From: Aquimarina sp. TRL1
GTDB taxonomy: Bacteria > Bacteroidota > Bacteroidia > Flavobacteriales > Flavobacteriaceae
Length of the DNA: 64,000 nucleotides
NCBI RefSeq assembly: GCF_013365535.1
Contig: NZ_CP053590.1
Span: forward strand, 4,330,501 to 4,394,500
Reading direction: 5' to 3'
The notes under the pieces are model-generated. The model saw only the letters and a list, made by a program, of their open reading frames with translations. It had not been told where the DNA came from and did not search any database. Positions 26,304-35,010 of this stretch are shown here, one piece after another. The translations under genes were made by a program, and so were the position numbers. The first letter of the stretch is position 1; each line of letters opens with the position of its first letter.

Positions 26304-26600
26304 ATGGATGTGTTTTATGAAATTCCCGCTTCTGCGTTTGAAGTAATGGGGTTAATCGTTGGTTTTTCTGTTTCGATTATCACCGCAATACAGATTTCTA
26401 AAGAATATAAATCTAAAGAAAAAAGTAGCTTATCAGCTGGCTACGTAATAGGTTGGGTATTCGTTTATGGTTTTTGGGCTTTATATGGAGTCCGGTTTAA
26501 AGCAGAAGCCCTTTGGATTACTAATGGATTGGCACTAGTATTGCAATTGGTGTTATGCATGATTGTTCTAAGAAAAAGCAAAAGAGCAAAAAGTGTGTAA
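26304..26600 (+). CDS. SemiSWEET-like small membrane transporter
   Basis: This 98-residue protein has three predicted membrane helices, the size and topology of SemiSWEET half-transporters, which dimerise to move sugars. Helix 1 ends in ITAIQISKEYKSKEKSSLS, resembling the PQ-loop with IQ in place of PQ. Helix 2 has FWALYG and helix 3 has the conserved Asn in WITNGLALVLQ. It is only 4 bp downstream of a sugar acetyltransferase gene, consistent with sugar transport. The family call rests on pattern and size; a search would settle it. Confidence 0.65.
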   Translation: MDVFYEIPASAFEVMGLIVGFSVSIITAIQISKEYKSKEKSSLSAGYVIGWVFVYGFWALYGVRFKAEALWITNGLALVLQLVLCMIVLRKSKRAKSV

Positions 26601-26863
26601 GAATACTATATCCACGTTTTATAATGTAGCTTAGTTATTAAGCTAAAGATTAATTTAACATAACATTATGAATTTTAATATAAACTTATTTATTTAAGAT
26701 AAAAAGGTCGTTTATTATTGATTTACAAGTATTTCTAAATACTTTCATTTTTCATTCCTTCATATTACCATTTAGAGCAGAGGCGTAGTCATGATATTTG
26801 TCATAAAATAACAAGGATTATGATAATAATTTGGTCAAAAATTAATTTAAAAAATAATACACA

Positions 26864-27514
26864 ATGAAGGAAGTATTGGTAAGTTTATTGGTGATTGTTA
26901 CATTTGTTTTTTCTGGATATTCTCAGGAAGATAAGAAAGAAGAATTGGATTACAGTAAGTGGCAGATTAGAGTTAGAGGAGTAGTTGTTAATCCCGATGA
27001 AAGTGCAACTATAGAAACGATTGGAGGGAATGTAGATATTTCTACTTCGGTTATTCCAGAAGTGGATATTACTTATTTTTTCACAAAGAATATCGCTGCG
27101 GAATTAATATTGGGGACTACAAAACATAATGTAGAAGCTATTTCGACTGCGCCAGGAGATATTGACCTGGGACATGTATGGTTATTACCACCGACATTAA
27201 CCCTTCAATACCATTTTACAGGATTAGTAGTAAAGCCATATGTAGGTGCCGGGGTTAACTATACTATTTTTTATGGTGTTGATGAAGGAGATGTAGCCAA
27301 TGACGTTGATTATGATAATAGTTTTGGTTTCGCACTACAAGCAGGTATTGATTACGATCTAACCGATAAATGGTTTCTGAATGTAGATGTAAAGAAAATC
27401 TTTTTACAGACAGATGTAACTGTCGATGCAACTTCTGCTCTTGGCGCAACAGTAGGTGCAGATGTTGATATTAATCCCTGGTTGTTTGGTCTTGGAGTGG
27501 GATATAAATTTTAA
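26864..27514 (+). CDS. ompW: OmpW-family outer-membrane protein
   Basis: This 216-residue protein has a signal peptide (1-20) and eight predicted beta strands. The OmpW signatures are KWQIRVRGVVVNPDES near the N-terminus, YFFTKNIAAELILG, LPPTLTLQYHF, KPYVGAGVNYTIFYG and a terminal aromatic residue (GVGYKF). The family forms narrow hydrophobic channels for small apolar compounds and responds to stress or respiration changes in other bacteria. The 260 bp upstream contains no gene and may hold its regulatory sites. Confidence 0.92.
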   Translation: MKEVLVSLLVIVTFVFSGYSQEDKKEELDYSKWQIRVRGVVVNPDESATIETIGGNVDISTSVIPEVDITYFFTKNIAAELILGTTKHNVEAISTAPGDIDLGHVWLLPPTLTLQYHFTGLVVKPYVGAGVNYTIFYGVDEGDVANDVDYDNSFGFALQAGIDYDLTDKWFLNVDVKKIFLQTDVTVDATSALGATVGADVDINPWLFGLGVGYKF

Positions 27515-27885
27515 TATGTCGACACTAGTAAGACGATCTACTGATTATACATAGTAGAATTTCATAATACGAATGCATATTAGTTAAAAAGGCTTCTCTT
27601 TTGAGAAGCCTTTTTTTGATTTTACTCGATAATTGAAATGTAAATGCCTTGTACTTTCACCAAGGTGGTTTACCTAATAATCGAGAGGAACATTTATCTC
27701 TAGTATACTGCTTAAGGGGTTTGTTGCGATGCAGTATATTTTTATCAGTAAAATAATATTAGCTGTAAGAAGAACAACCCTAATTAATAAGCTTCATTAC
27801 TTAGTATGCAAGTTTTGGGGTATACCATGGACTTCTATGAAAACTTTTCTAAGTCGGAACTCAAAAAAAGGGTTGTTTAAAAGCA
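27515..27885. other. Intergenic region between convergent genes
   Basis: It contains the OmpW terminator and, further on, a compound stem-loop: CTCGAT (27625-27630) with ATCGAG (27680-27685), and inside it CCTTG (27647-27651) with CAAGG (27661-27665). An open frame at 27729-27917 overlaps the next gene and looks spurious. Confidence 0.5.
27586..27617 (+). terminator. Terminator after ompW
   Basis: AAAAAGGCTTCTC (27586-27598) pairs perfectly with GAGAAGCCTTTTT (27603-27615) around a TTTT loop and runs into a T tract. Confidence 0.93.
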
Positions 27886-30609
27886 TTATTTTTTGTGTAT
27901 CTTTTTGGTTGTTCTAATCAGACCATTACTATCCTTTATTTCTAAAAAATAAATTCCAGATCGCATTTGGTCTGTATGAATGGTAAGCTGATTAGCAACT
28001 ACTCGTTGTGCATTACGATATACTAATTTCCCCTGAAGATTGTATATAGTTATATGTGCTTTATCAAGTTTCTGAGATATGTATACTGTAAAATTGTTTT
28101 TGAATGGGTTAGGATAGATAGATACTCCTTTCTTACCCAGAGAAACAGATGCAGACTTAGTGCGAGCAGCTGTACAAGCTCCTATTTTAGTCCAGGCTTG
28201 ACTCCAATATTGACCACTACCAGGACTATATGCCCAGGCGGCACTGGAAGAACACCATCCAGATACCTTACATTCATACTTATCTCCTGAATTTTGTACG
28301 ATTTCTCCATTGCTATAAGCAGTACCTGCAACATATTGCGGGATTCCACTGCAATTACCTCCTCCTGATCCTGAGGTCGTAACGGATACGGTATTACTAT
28401 AGCCCGAGGCATTTCCAGCAGCATCAGTTGCTTTTACTTTGAATTGATAAGCAGTACTTGCTGTAAGGTTTCCAACAGTAGCAGAAGTACCGCTAACGCT
28501 GCTAACTTTTGAATTCCCGTTATATACATCATATCCAGTTACCCCAACATTATCTGTGGAAGCATTCCAGTTTAGCGAAACACTAGATGAAGAAACATTT
28601 GTACTAGTTAATCCGGTAGGAGCTGATGGAGCTTGAGTATCTCCTCCAGATCCGTTACTGCTAATATTCAAAGTATAGTCTTCTACTTCTCCGTAATCAA
28701 AAGTACCACAGTCTGATGGAACAGTATTATACCTCATAATAACACGAGCTCGTGTTTTACCTGTTTTAGCAGTGGCAGGAATTGTAAAGGTACCACTTAC
28801 AGGAGAGGTCTGAGTGGCAGATTTAGTCCATACTTTTTCTCCAGAGTCTTTGAAATCTCCATCCTGATTATAATCGATCCATACTCCGTATGCCTCACTG
28901 TATTTTCTTCCTGCCCAACTCGCTGTAATTTCTATAGAAACAGAAGCTCCTTTTCTTGCAGTAAAAACAGTAGCGGTGTGATCACTATACCCAGTGCCTG
29001 CTCCAGAAGATTTGGATACAGTTCCTACTTTGACATTGCTTATATGTTCATCAGAAGTGTTATTACTTTTTGCGGCACAATAAGTAGAACCTCCACTATC
29101 AGAAGTAGTAGCATTCACCGTATTACTATACCCAGAAGTATTTCCTGCTGCATCTTTTGCTTTTATCTTGAACTGATAAGAGGTGTTAGCAGTAAGACCA
29201 CTTACAGTTGTTGATGTACCAGTAGCAGTAGCTACTTTTGTACTTCCTTTGTATATGTCATATCCAGTGACACCTACGTTATCTGTAGCGGCTGACCAAC
29301 TAAGAGAGACACTAGTAGCTGTTACTGATGAAACGGTTAAGTTTCTGGGAGTAGAAGGTGCTTGTGTATCACCTCCTGTTGTGCTTTTTGTGATTGTTAC
29401 AACACTTCCCGTCGATGGATTCCAGATATCTAGATTGGCAGGTATCTGGAAAACATTGGCATTAGATACCGAAGAAACAGAAGAGGCGTTGTCTACTTTT
29501 ATAGTTCTTGTTTCTATTTTTTCGGTATCGACAAAAATCCATTTAAACTGATTGAATCGTGCAGAGCTTCGTGTCCAGGACTTGTTATCATTGTTAGTTC
29601 TTAAGGGGGCACCCCAACAACCTTCACCAACGTATACAGTACCTTTTTGATCATCTCTAACAAATCCTTCATCATTACCAGAAGCCGTAGTAGGGCGTAC
29701 TGGCCAGGTAGTTTTTACAGTATGTGAGTCACATTCTACTACCAGTTTTACATTTTTGTCATAAAACAATTTTGCCCAATTGCTATATTGACTATTTCCC
29801 TCTGATTTCCCTGCCACATGAGGTCGCATTGGTTTATGGTATTGTGCCATTTTCCAAATTACATTGGGGTTTGCATTCAAGTCCCCTTTTAACCATGTCG
29901 TTTGACTTCCAGAAATAGATATCTGAGTATTGAGCGTATAGGCTCTGATTAGGTTATTACCAAATGTAATTGCATAATAGACACTGGATGAAGGCGTATC
30001 AAAAAGATTGTAAACACTATTGTTGCTACCTTCGTGATTTCCTCTTGTGGCTATAATAGGAAACATCCTTTTATCACTAGCAATGGTTAATTGCCAATCA
30101 TCAAACCATTCAACCCACTCTCTGCTACTGTCTCTATTGGTCATATCTCCTCCAAAGAGCACAGCATGAGGTTTTAGTTTGGCAACAAGCCTGTTAGCAT
30201 TTTTTCTTGGGGTCCTGTTATTTCTAGAATCCCCTCCGGCAATAAAAGATAATCGACTGTTATCAGAAGGTGCCGTTTTGAACCAAAAACGCTCACTGGT
30301 TCCCTGGCTATCTCTGATGACAAAATAATACGCAGTATTAGGTTGTAGCCCTGTTAAGCGTGCAAAGTTATTGTTCATACTTTTGTATGAAACAGTTCGG
30401 TCAGGTGTTTTGGAATTGGGGTAATTAGCATAATTTGTTCCGTGGTCCGTAGTCCCGTAATAAACTGTAGGGTTACTACCCGAAATCTGGTTCCATCCTA
30501 TAACAATGGAAGTGGCTGGATTGCCTCTCAATGATAAACGATACTTATCATTAGAAGCTTGCGTTTGTAGTCCTAGTAATACGACTAAAATAAATACGAC
30601 TTTTTTCAT
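27886..30609 (-). CDS. Secreted multidomain metallophosphoesterase with chitin-binding-like module and T9SS tail
   Basis: 907 residues. In order: signal peptide (1-18), purple-acid-phosphatase-like N-terminal Fn3 domain (about 20-110), calcineurin-like phosphoesterase domain (about 120-370; metal-site motifs GGDSRN, FGGDMTN, RGNHEG, AQYHKP, ECDSH), Fn3 (about 415-505), GEVED domain (about 510-650; ends YGEVEDYTLNI), Fn3 (about 660-745), a Trp-rich CBM5/12-like module (about 755-815; QYVAGTAYSNGEIVQNSG) and a sorting tail (about 835-907). Probably a surface or secreted phosphomonoesterase or phosphodiesterase acting on particle-bound substrates. The chitin-binding call is based on the Trp/Cys pattern. 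Confidence 0.87.
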   Translation of the reverse strand: MKKVVFILVVLLGLQTQASNDKYRLSLRGNPATSIVIGWNQISGSNPTVYYGTTDHGTNYANYPNSKTPDRTVSYKSMNNNFARLTGLQPNTAYYFVIRDSQGTSERFWFKTAPSDNSRLSFIAGGDSRNNRTPRKNANRLVAKLKPHAVLFGGDMTNRDSSREWVEWFDDWQLTIASDKRMFPIIATRGNHEGSNNSVYNLFDTPSSSVYYAITFGNNLIRAYTLNTQISISGSQTTWLKGDLNANPNVIWKMAQYHKPMRPHVAGKSEGNSQYSNWAKLFYDKNVKLVVECDSHTVKTTWPVRPTTASGNDEGFVRDDQKGTVYVGEGCWGAPLRTNNDNKSWTRSSARFNQFKWIFVDTEKIETRTIKVDNASSVSSVSNANVFQIPANLDIWNPSTGSVVTITKSTTGGDTQAPSTPRNLTVSSVTATSVSLSWSAATDNVGVTGYDIYKGSTKVATATGTSTTVSGLTANTSYQFKIKAKDAAGNTSGYSNTVNATTSDSGGSTYCAAKSNNTSDEHISNVKVGTVSKSSGAGTGYSDHTATVFTARKGASVSIEITASWAGRKYSEAYGVWIDYNQDGDFKDSGEKVWTKSATQTSPVSGTFTIPATAKTGKTRARVIMRYNTVPSDCGTFDYGEVEDYTLNISSNGSGGDTQAPSAPTGLTSTNVSSSSVSLNWNASTDNVGVTGYDVYNGNSKVSSVSGTSATVGNLTASTAYQFKVKATDAAGNASGYSNTVSVTTSGSGGGNCSGIPQYVAGTAYSNGEIVQNSGDKYECKVSGWCSSSAAWAYSPGSGQYWSQAWTKIGACTAARTKSASVSLGKKGVSIYPNPFKNNFTVYISQKLDKAHITIYNLQGKLVYRNAQRVVANQLTIHTDQMRSGIYFLEIKDSNGLIRTTKKIHKK

Positions 30610-31202
30610 AATTTATAGTTAAGCTTAATTAAAATGAGTTTGTGATTTATCTAATTAGTTTTTTAGAAATAGAGATTCACTTAACATATACTTACTAATG
30701 GGTGCTGGATGTTTTTACGATACATTTTTATAATAAACAATGACACCTATTAAGGGGTACGCAATACATATTTTTTGTTTTTGTTTTTCATTTTGATAAA
30801 TAATTATCAGATATAACAGCCGAAAAAGAAAATACCCTACCCGAAAAATTATTTTTTTTTAAATAAAGTGTTAATATTTTGTTTTTTATCAATGTTTATA
30901 AGCTTTTTGAATACGTAAAACTTTAAAAATAAGGATATTACATATAAAAATTGAGGTTTTGGTGTTTTTAAAATCAAAGAGTTAAGTTTAATTTTATACC
31001 TCTTATCATTGAAATAAAGAATTGAACTTTCTTAGTTCGAGACATAGTAAATAAACCTACTTACCTGATAGACATAATTACTCCCCTAATCATGTCTCTA
31101 TAGCAAGCATATTACTCTACTTAACTTAATATCAATCTGATTTAAGGCGGAATCCGAAAAGCCTTTAATAGAGTAGGAATCACATTTTAAATTTTTTCAA
31201 TC
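30610..31202. other. Divergent intergenic region with possible structured leader
   Basis: There is no gene in about 590 bp. The 13-mer ATATACTTACTAA lies around 30686-30698 and AAGGGGTA around 30752-30759. Close to the downstream gene, TACTCTA (31113-31119) can pair with TAGAGTA (31169-31175), enclosing an AAGGC/GCCTT pair (31144-31148 and 31161-31165). This could form a leader hairpin in the mRNA of the small secreted peptide. Confidence 0.5.
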
Positions 31203-31571
31203 ATGAAAAAAATCAAATCATTTGGGGCTATTGGATTGATAGCCATGGCGTTCATCTTCATGAGCTTTAGTAATGGAGGTGATGATCTTTATGGCTCAGC
31301 AGACACTATTACGTATGTTTCTGCTGATGATCAAAATCCTGAGCAAGCAGCGATTCTTGCAGCAGCATTACGTTTCACGGCGAGAGCTACACGTAGAGCT
31401 ATTGTGTATACCAGAGAGGTAGCAAGAGTACAATTGCCAGGAATTGAGCAAGTAATCATGCAAGCATCTACTTACATTATGTTTGCATATGATAATGTTA
31501 ATGATCACAAAAACAATTATGTTAAGGATCTAAAAGTGTTTAAAAAGCAAAAAATCCATTCTTTAGGATAA
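31203..31571 (+). CDS. Small exported Arg-rich peptide precursor; SdpC-position candidate toxin
   Basis: This 122-residue protein has an N-terminal hydrophobic signal segment (about 7-22) and an acidic spacer (about 27-48). A helical stretch with clustered Arg and Ala/Ile/Val follows (about 49-77, e.g. LRFTARATRRAIVYTREVAR), then a second hydrophobic stretch (about 81-96) and a Lys-rich tail. I do not recognise a named family. It is followed by its own terminator and then by SdpA-like and SdpB/HTTM-like genes, the order of the Bacillus sdpABC system apart from the toxin gene being first. An exported, processed antimicrobial peptide is the leading hypothesis; a plain secreted protein is the alternative. 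Confidence 0.6.
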   Translation: MKKIKSFGAIGLIAMAFIFMSFSNGGDDLYGSADTITYVSADDQNPEQAAILAAALRFTARATRRAIVYTREVARVQLPGIEQVIMQASTYIMFAYDNVNDHKNNYVKDLKVFKKQKIHSLG

Positions 31572-31589
31572 TTTGTTGAAGACTACGAC

Positions 31590-31621
31590 AGGTGGCTGTT
31601 TTTTAACAGCCGCTTGTTTTT
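31590..31621 (+). terminator. Terminator or attenuator between the peptide gene and its operon
   Basis: GGCTGTT (31594-31600) pairs with AACAGCC (31605-31611). The stem extends by AGGT/GCTT with wobbles and is followed by a T-rich run. It would limit read-through from the precursor gene into the downstream genes. Confidence 0.8.
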
Positions 31622-31738
31622 ACTCAATAGTAAAGATGTGAAATAGTTCGGGATTTCTCTCGAAATTTATATTCATTTCTTATATAATACCTCGTATCAT
31701 ACAACGGGGAAGTTTACTAACAATAATACTCATACGAT

Positions 31739-32392
31739 ATGAGACACTTTTTTTCTTACATAGCAATAGGATGTCTTGCAATCTATTGGGGAGTAACCCT
31801 TTTATTTGTAGGACCCGATAATTATATAAAAATATCCTTTCTAGAAGGGCAAGAATTTTTTGATACCTTTTTGTATCAAAAGTGGGGGTTCTTTGCTCCC
31901 CCGCCAAAGTACAATGATCGGTTGTACTATGTTTTTGAAAATAAATCAGACTCTACAGACACAAAAACATTTGAGGTTATCGCTCCTTTACAGCGAATGA
32001 AAACATCTAAAGCTCCTTTTAATTCAGCAGAAGATATACTAGATTATGTACTCTCCAGTTCATTGCATAGTGTATCTGATGGATTGGTAGCTGTTAATGA
32101 GTCATTGAGTTATCAACAAGATGTAGGAGAGATGGAAGAGGTAACTGATGAAATCAGAATAGAAAAGGGAAGGATTTATACCCAGACAACAACCAATTTT
32201 CAAACATTAAAAAACTATGCTGTTTTTGTAGCTGCGAAGAATCATATTGATATCAATAATTATTATGTCAGAATTGAAATGACACAAATTGATATGCCAA
32301 AATTCGCAGATAGAAATAAATTGAATTCCCCCACAGGACATGAAGAGAGTTTGGTGTTTAAGAGTGATAAATTTACAATTGAAAGAAAATGA
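31739..32392 (+). CDS. SdpA/DUF5819-like membrane-anchored protein
   Basis: This 217-residue protein has one N-terminal membrane segment (about 6-24) followed by a soluble extracytoplasmic domain. A WGFFAPPPKYNDRLYYVF motif just after the anchor resembles the W-x-FF-x-P pattern of DUF5819 and SdpA proteins, which assist maturation of SDP-type peptides. Its stop overlaps the start of the next gene by 4 bp, so the two are translationally coupled. The SdpA link is inferred from topology, motif and gene order; overall similarity must be weak. Confidence 0.6.
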   Translation: MRHFFSYIAIGCLAIYWGVTLLFVGPDNYIKISFLEGQEFFDTFLYQKWGFFAPPPKYNDRLYYVFENKSDSTDTKTFEVIAPLQRMKTSKAPFNSAEDILDYVLSSSLHSVSDGLVAVNESLSYQQDVGEMEEVTDEIRIEKGRIYTQTTTNFQTLKNYAVFVAAKNHIDINNYYVRIEMTQIDMPKFADRNKLNSPTGHEESLVFKSDKFTIERK

Positions 32393-33309
32393 AAAACTTT
32401 ATAAATCAATTTAGTCAAGAAAATAGATTTAGCTTTTATGCGCCTTTTTTTAGGGTTTTTATAGGGCTTTACCTATTAAAAGACATTATTATTACATGGA
32501 ATTTTAATGGTCTTTTATATAAAGGAGATTCGTTCTTACATCCTGATCCAGCAGCTATATTAGATTATTTTAATCTAGATACAGGTGTCATGAGGGAATA
32601 TTTCGAGATCTTTATGTTCTCTTATATTCTGGTTATTCTTCTTTTTCTGTTTGGTATCGGAAAAAGATATACTGCCATTTTACTATTTATCCATTTAGAA
32701 CTCATTCAAAACTTTGCCTGGTTGACACTCAATGGGGGAGATAATCTTATGAAGTTTGTCGTATTGTACTATATATTTATCGATTCGTATAATCGGTTTA
32801 GTATAAAACCATTGCAGTTTAAAAACGAAGAAGCTAAAAAGTTCTCCAATTTTATATCGAATCTGGCTGGATACTCTTTATGTGCTCATTTCTGTTTGGT
32901 GTATTTTGTTTCGGCAGTACATAAAATTCATGCGGATGTATGGTTTAATGGAGTGGCTACTTATTACGTATTAGGGTCTGAACGTTTTCAGGGAACTTCC
33001 TGGAATTCCATCTTGGTACAAAGCGGAGTATTTGTTACACTGTCTACCTATGGAACTATTTTGATAGAACTGATCTATCCATTCCTAATCTGGTTCAAGA
33101 AAACCAAATATCCTATGATGGTATGTTCTATATTATTACACTCGGGGATAGGCATATTTATGATGCTTTATGATTTTCAAATTGTATTTATCTTATTACA
33201 AGGATTTTTCTTATCAAATAAGGAGTGGGACAAATTATTAAAGTGGATTGATACTACTATCGAATGGTGTAAGATTAAACTAACAGCTAAACTCAAAACA
33301 AATCCTTAA
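32389..33309 (+). CDS. HTTM-domain (SdpB-like) polytopic membrane protein
   Basis: This 306-residue protein has about six to eight membrane segments and the HTTM pattern: RVFIGLYLLKDII near the start, FAWLTLNGGDNLMKFVVLYY in the middle, and CLVYFVSAVHKIHADVWFNG with LILLHSGIG-like late helices. HTTM proteins are relatives of vitamin K-dependent gamma-carboxylase membrane domains and include Bacillus SdpB, which is needed to mature the SDP toxin. It is sandwiched between the SdpA-like gene (4-bp overlap) and a serine hydrolase gene (6-bp gap). HTTM identity is good; the toxin role is inferred. Confidence 0.78.
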   Translation: MKNFINQFSQENRFSFYAPFFRVFIGLYLLKDIIITWNFNGLLYKGDSFLHPDPAAILDYFNLDTGVMREYFEIFMFSYILVILLFLFGIGKRYTAILLFIHLELIQNFAWLTLNGGDNLMKFVVLYYIFIDSYNRFSIKPLQFKNEEAKKFSNFISNLAGYSLCAHFCLVYFVSAVHKIHADVWFNGVATYYVLGSERFQGTSWNSILVQSGVFVTLSTYGTILIELIYPFLIWFKKTKYPMMVCSILLHSGIGIFMMLYDFQIVFILLQGFFLSNKEWDKLLKWIDTTIEWCKIKLTAKLKTNP

Positions 33310-33315
33310 ATATTA

Positions 33316-34443
33316 ATGAATATTTTTCTTATCATCCTCTTAGTTATAGCTCTTATAGGGTTATTAATTAGGATATTGTGGGTATACGAACTATATACAC
33401 CTAAGTTGCTTCATGAAAAAGAAAAAGATGTAGTAGAGGCTATTTCGGATTGGTTGGATTTACTAACTGAAGAAAAGAAATTTAATGGTGCTATATTAAT
33501 TGTTGATCGAGGAGAGGCATTATTAAGAAAAGCAGTTGGTTTTACATCTTATTTAAAAAAAGAAAAATTACATCTGCATTCCAGGTTTAGGTTAGCTTCT
33601 GTATCCAAACAATTTACAGCATTCGGGATTATGGTGTTGATTAAAAAACATGATTTGAGTTATGATACACGTGTAACTCAAATCATTCCTGATTTTCCTT
33701 ATCCTAAAGTTACTATCAGACATCTTTTGAATCAGACATCAGGGATACGGGCTGATTATATAAAATTAGCAAAGAAAAAGAAAAAAACAGCCTCGTATGT
33801 TTTGTCATTAAAAGATGCGGTCGAGTTACTATGTCAATATCCAGATCACATTATAAAAAATCCGCTAGAAGAATATTATTATAACAATACCAATTATATT
33901 GTTTTAGCAAGAATAATAGAAATTGTATCTAAACACTCTTTTGAGAAGTACATGAAGCATGTTATTTTTCAACCATTGGGTTTAGAAGAAACAAGAGTTT
34001 GGAATTTACTATCAGAAGCAGATGAACATTTTGAAAAAGATAAAGCAAAAGGATTTGAAGCTTTTCTAAAAAGTAAACCAATAGAGATAACTCCTAATTG
34101 GATTGATGGTGTAGCAGGAGATGGGGCTGTTTTTTCCAGTATTTCGGATATGGAAAAATGGAGCGCTATCTGGACTAAAAATAACTTGTTGAATTCCTCA
34201 GAAATGAAAGAAGCCTTTATTGCTCCTGTATTAGCTAACGGATCCCCATCTAACTACGGCTTCGGTTGGGTATTAGCTGGAGATGTTAGCTGGCATAACG
34301 GGAGTTGGTTAGCGTCTAATTCTTTGATTCTTAAGAATCATAAAACCAATGCGTGTGTAGTCGTATTAGATAACTCTACAAATATGAGGTTTGATAAGAT
34401 CACGAAATCTATTTTAAAAACATTAAACCAAAAAATGACATGA
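33316..34443 (+). CDS. Membrane-anchored serine hydrolase, class C beta-lactamase family
   Basis: This 375-residue protein has an N-terminal membrane anchor (about 2-25) and a beta-lactamase-like domain. The SxxK nucleophile motif is in LASVSKQFTAF, the YxN motif in EYYYNNTNYIVLARI, and HNG in SWHNGSWLAS serves as the third motif. The active site would face the periplasm. Members include D-Ala-D-Ala peptidases, esterases and amidases. In this operon it could process the peptide precursor or protect the cell wall, but the sequence does not decide. It overlaps the next gene by 4 bp. Confidence 0.85.
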   Translation: MNIFLIILLVIALIGLLIRILWVYELYTPKLLHEKEKDVVEAISDWLDLLTEEKKFNGAILIVDRGEALLRKAVGFTSYLKKEKLHLHSRFRLASVSKQFTAFGIMVLIKKHDLSYDTRVTQIIPDFPYPKVTIRHLLNQTSGIRADYIKLAKKKKKTASYVLSLKDAVELLCQYPDHIIKNPLEEYYYNNTNYIVLARIIEIVSKHSFEKYMKHVIFQPLGLEETRVWNLLSEADEHFEKDKAKGFEAFLKSKPIEITPNWIDGVAGDGAVFSSISDMEKWSAIWTKNNLLNSSEMKEAFIAPVLANGSPSNYGFGWVLAGDVSWHNGSWLASNSLILKNHKTNACVVVLDNSTNMRFDKITKSILKTLNQKMT

Positions 34444-34973
34444 AAAAAAATAAAATCAGTAAACAATTAGTATATGTTATTGAAACAGGAATCCTGGTCG
34501 GTGTTTCTTTGTTTTCTCTGACGTTTTTAACTACCTTTTTATGGCAAATCAACGGATTAAATACCAGGGAATTAGTCTTGCTGTCTGTTATTGCAGGAGT
34601 ATATTTAATAGTCTTAACTGTTTTAATTAATTACGTGCGGTTAAATCCTTTTTTTTACCAGCTCAAGCAACAATTTTCAAAAAGGTGTAAGCGAAGAAAT
34701 GCAATATTTTTAGTTTTAGGAATTAGTATATTGATCTATTTTATTTTAGATAGTATCGTTTATTTCGTAGATGATAGCTTAGCAGTGGATTATTGGAATT
34801 TCTTGATAAGTTTAGATCCGCAAAAAGAAGCAGAGAACATTGTAGCGTATCCATTTGCTATTATTAACTCTGTAGTTACTTTCGTCTTTGGTATATTTGG
34901 AGCTTTAGTTTCTTTTTTCTTGGTCAAAAAAGAAGGAAAACTCATTAATTTCAAGCTTTTTAAAAAACGTTAA
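34440..34973 (+). CDS. Four-helix membrane protein, candidate immunity protein
   Basis: This 177-residue protein has four predicted membrane helices (about 12-35, 44-64, 90-110, 138-162), basic loops (KQQFSKRCKRRN) and a Lys-rich C-terminus. I recognise no family. It is the last gene of the peptide locus, coupled to the serine hydrolase by an ATGA overlap. Small multi-helix membrane proteins at this position commonly provide self-protection in peptide-toxin operons (SdpI is one), so immunity is a reasonable hypothesis with no direct support. Confidence 0.6.
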   Translation: MKKNKISKQLVYVIETGILVGVSLFSLTFLTTFLWQINGLNTRELVLLSVIAGVYLIVLTVLINYVRLNPFFYQLKQQFSKRCKRRNAIFLVLGISILIYFILDSIVYFVDDSLAVDYWNFLISLDPQKEAENIVAYPFAIINSVVTFVFGIFGALVSFFLVKKEGKLINFKLFKKR

Positions 34974-35010
34974 ATAGTTATTAAAAAAAGAATTACATAA
35001 AATTTAATTA

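Noticed and set aside
27729..27917. 62-residue open frame on the plus strand
   Set aside because: It overlaps the end of the metallophosphoesterase gene, has no protein-like pattern and follows a terminator; treated as chance.
28182..29551. Several open frames of 78-122 codons inside the metallophosphoesterase gene
   Set aside because: Opposite-strand or frame-shifted shadows of repetitive Ser/Thr-rich coding sequence.
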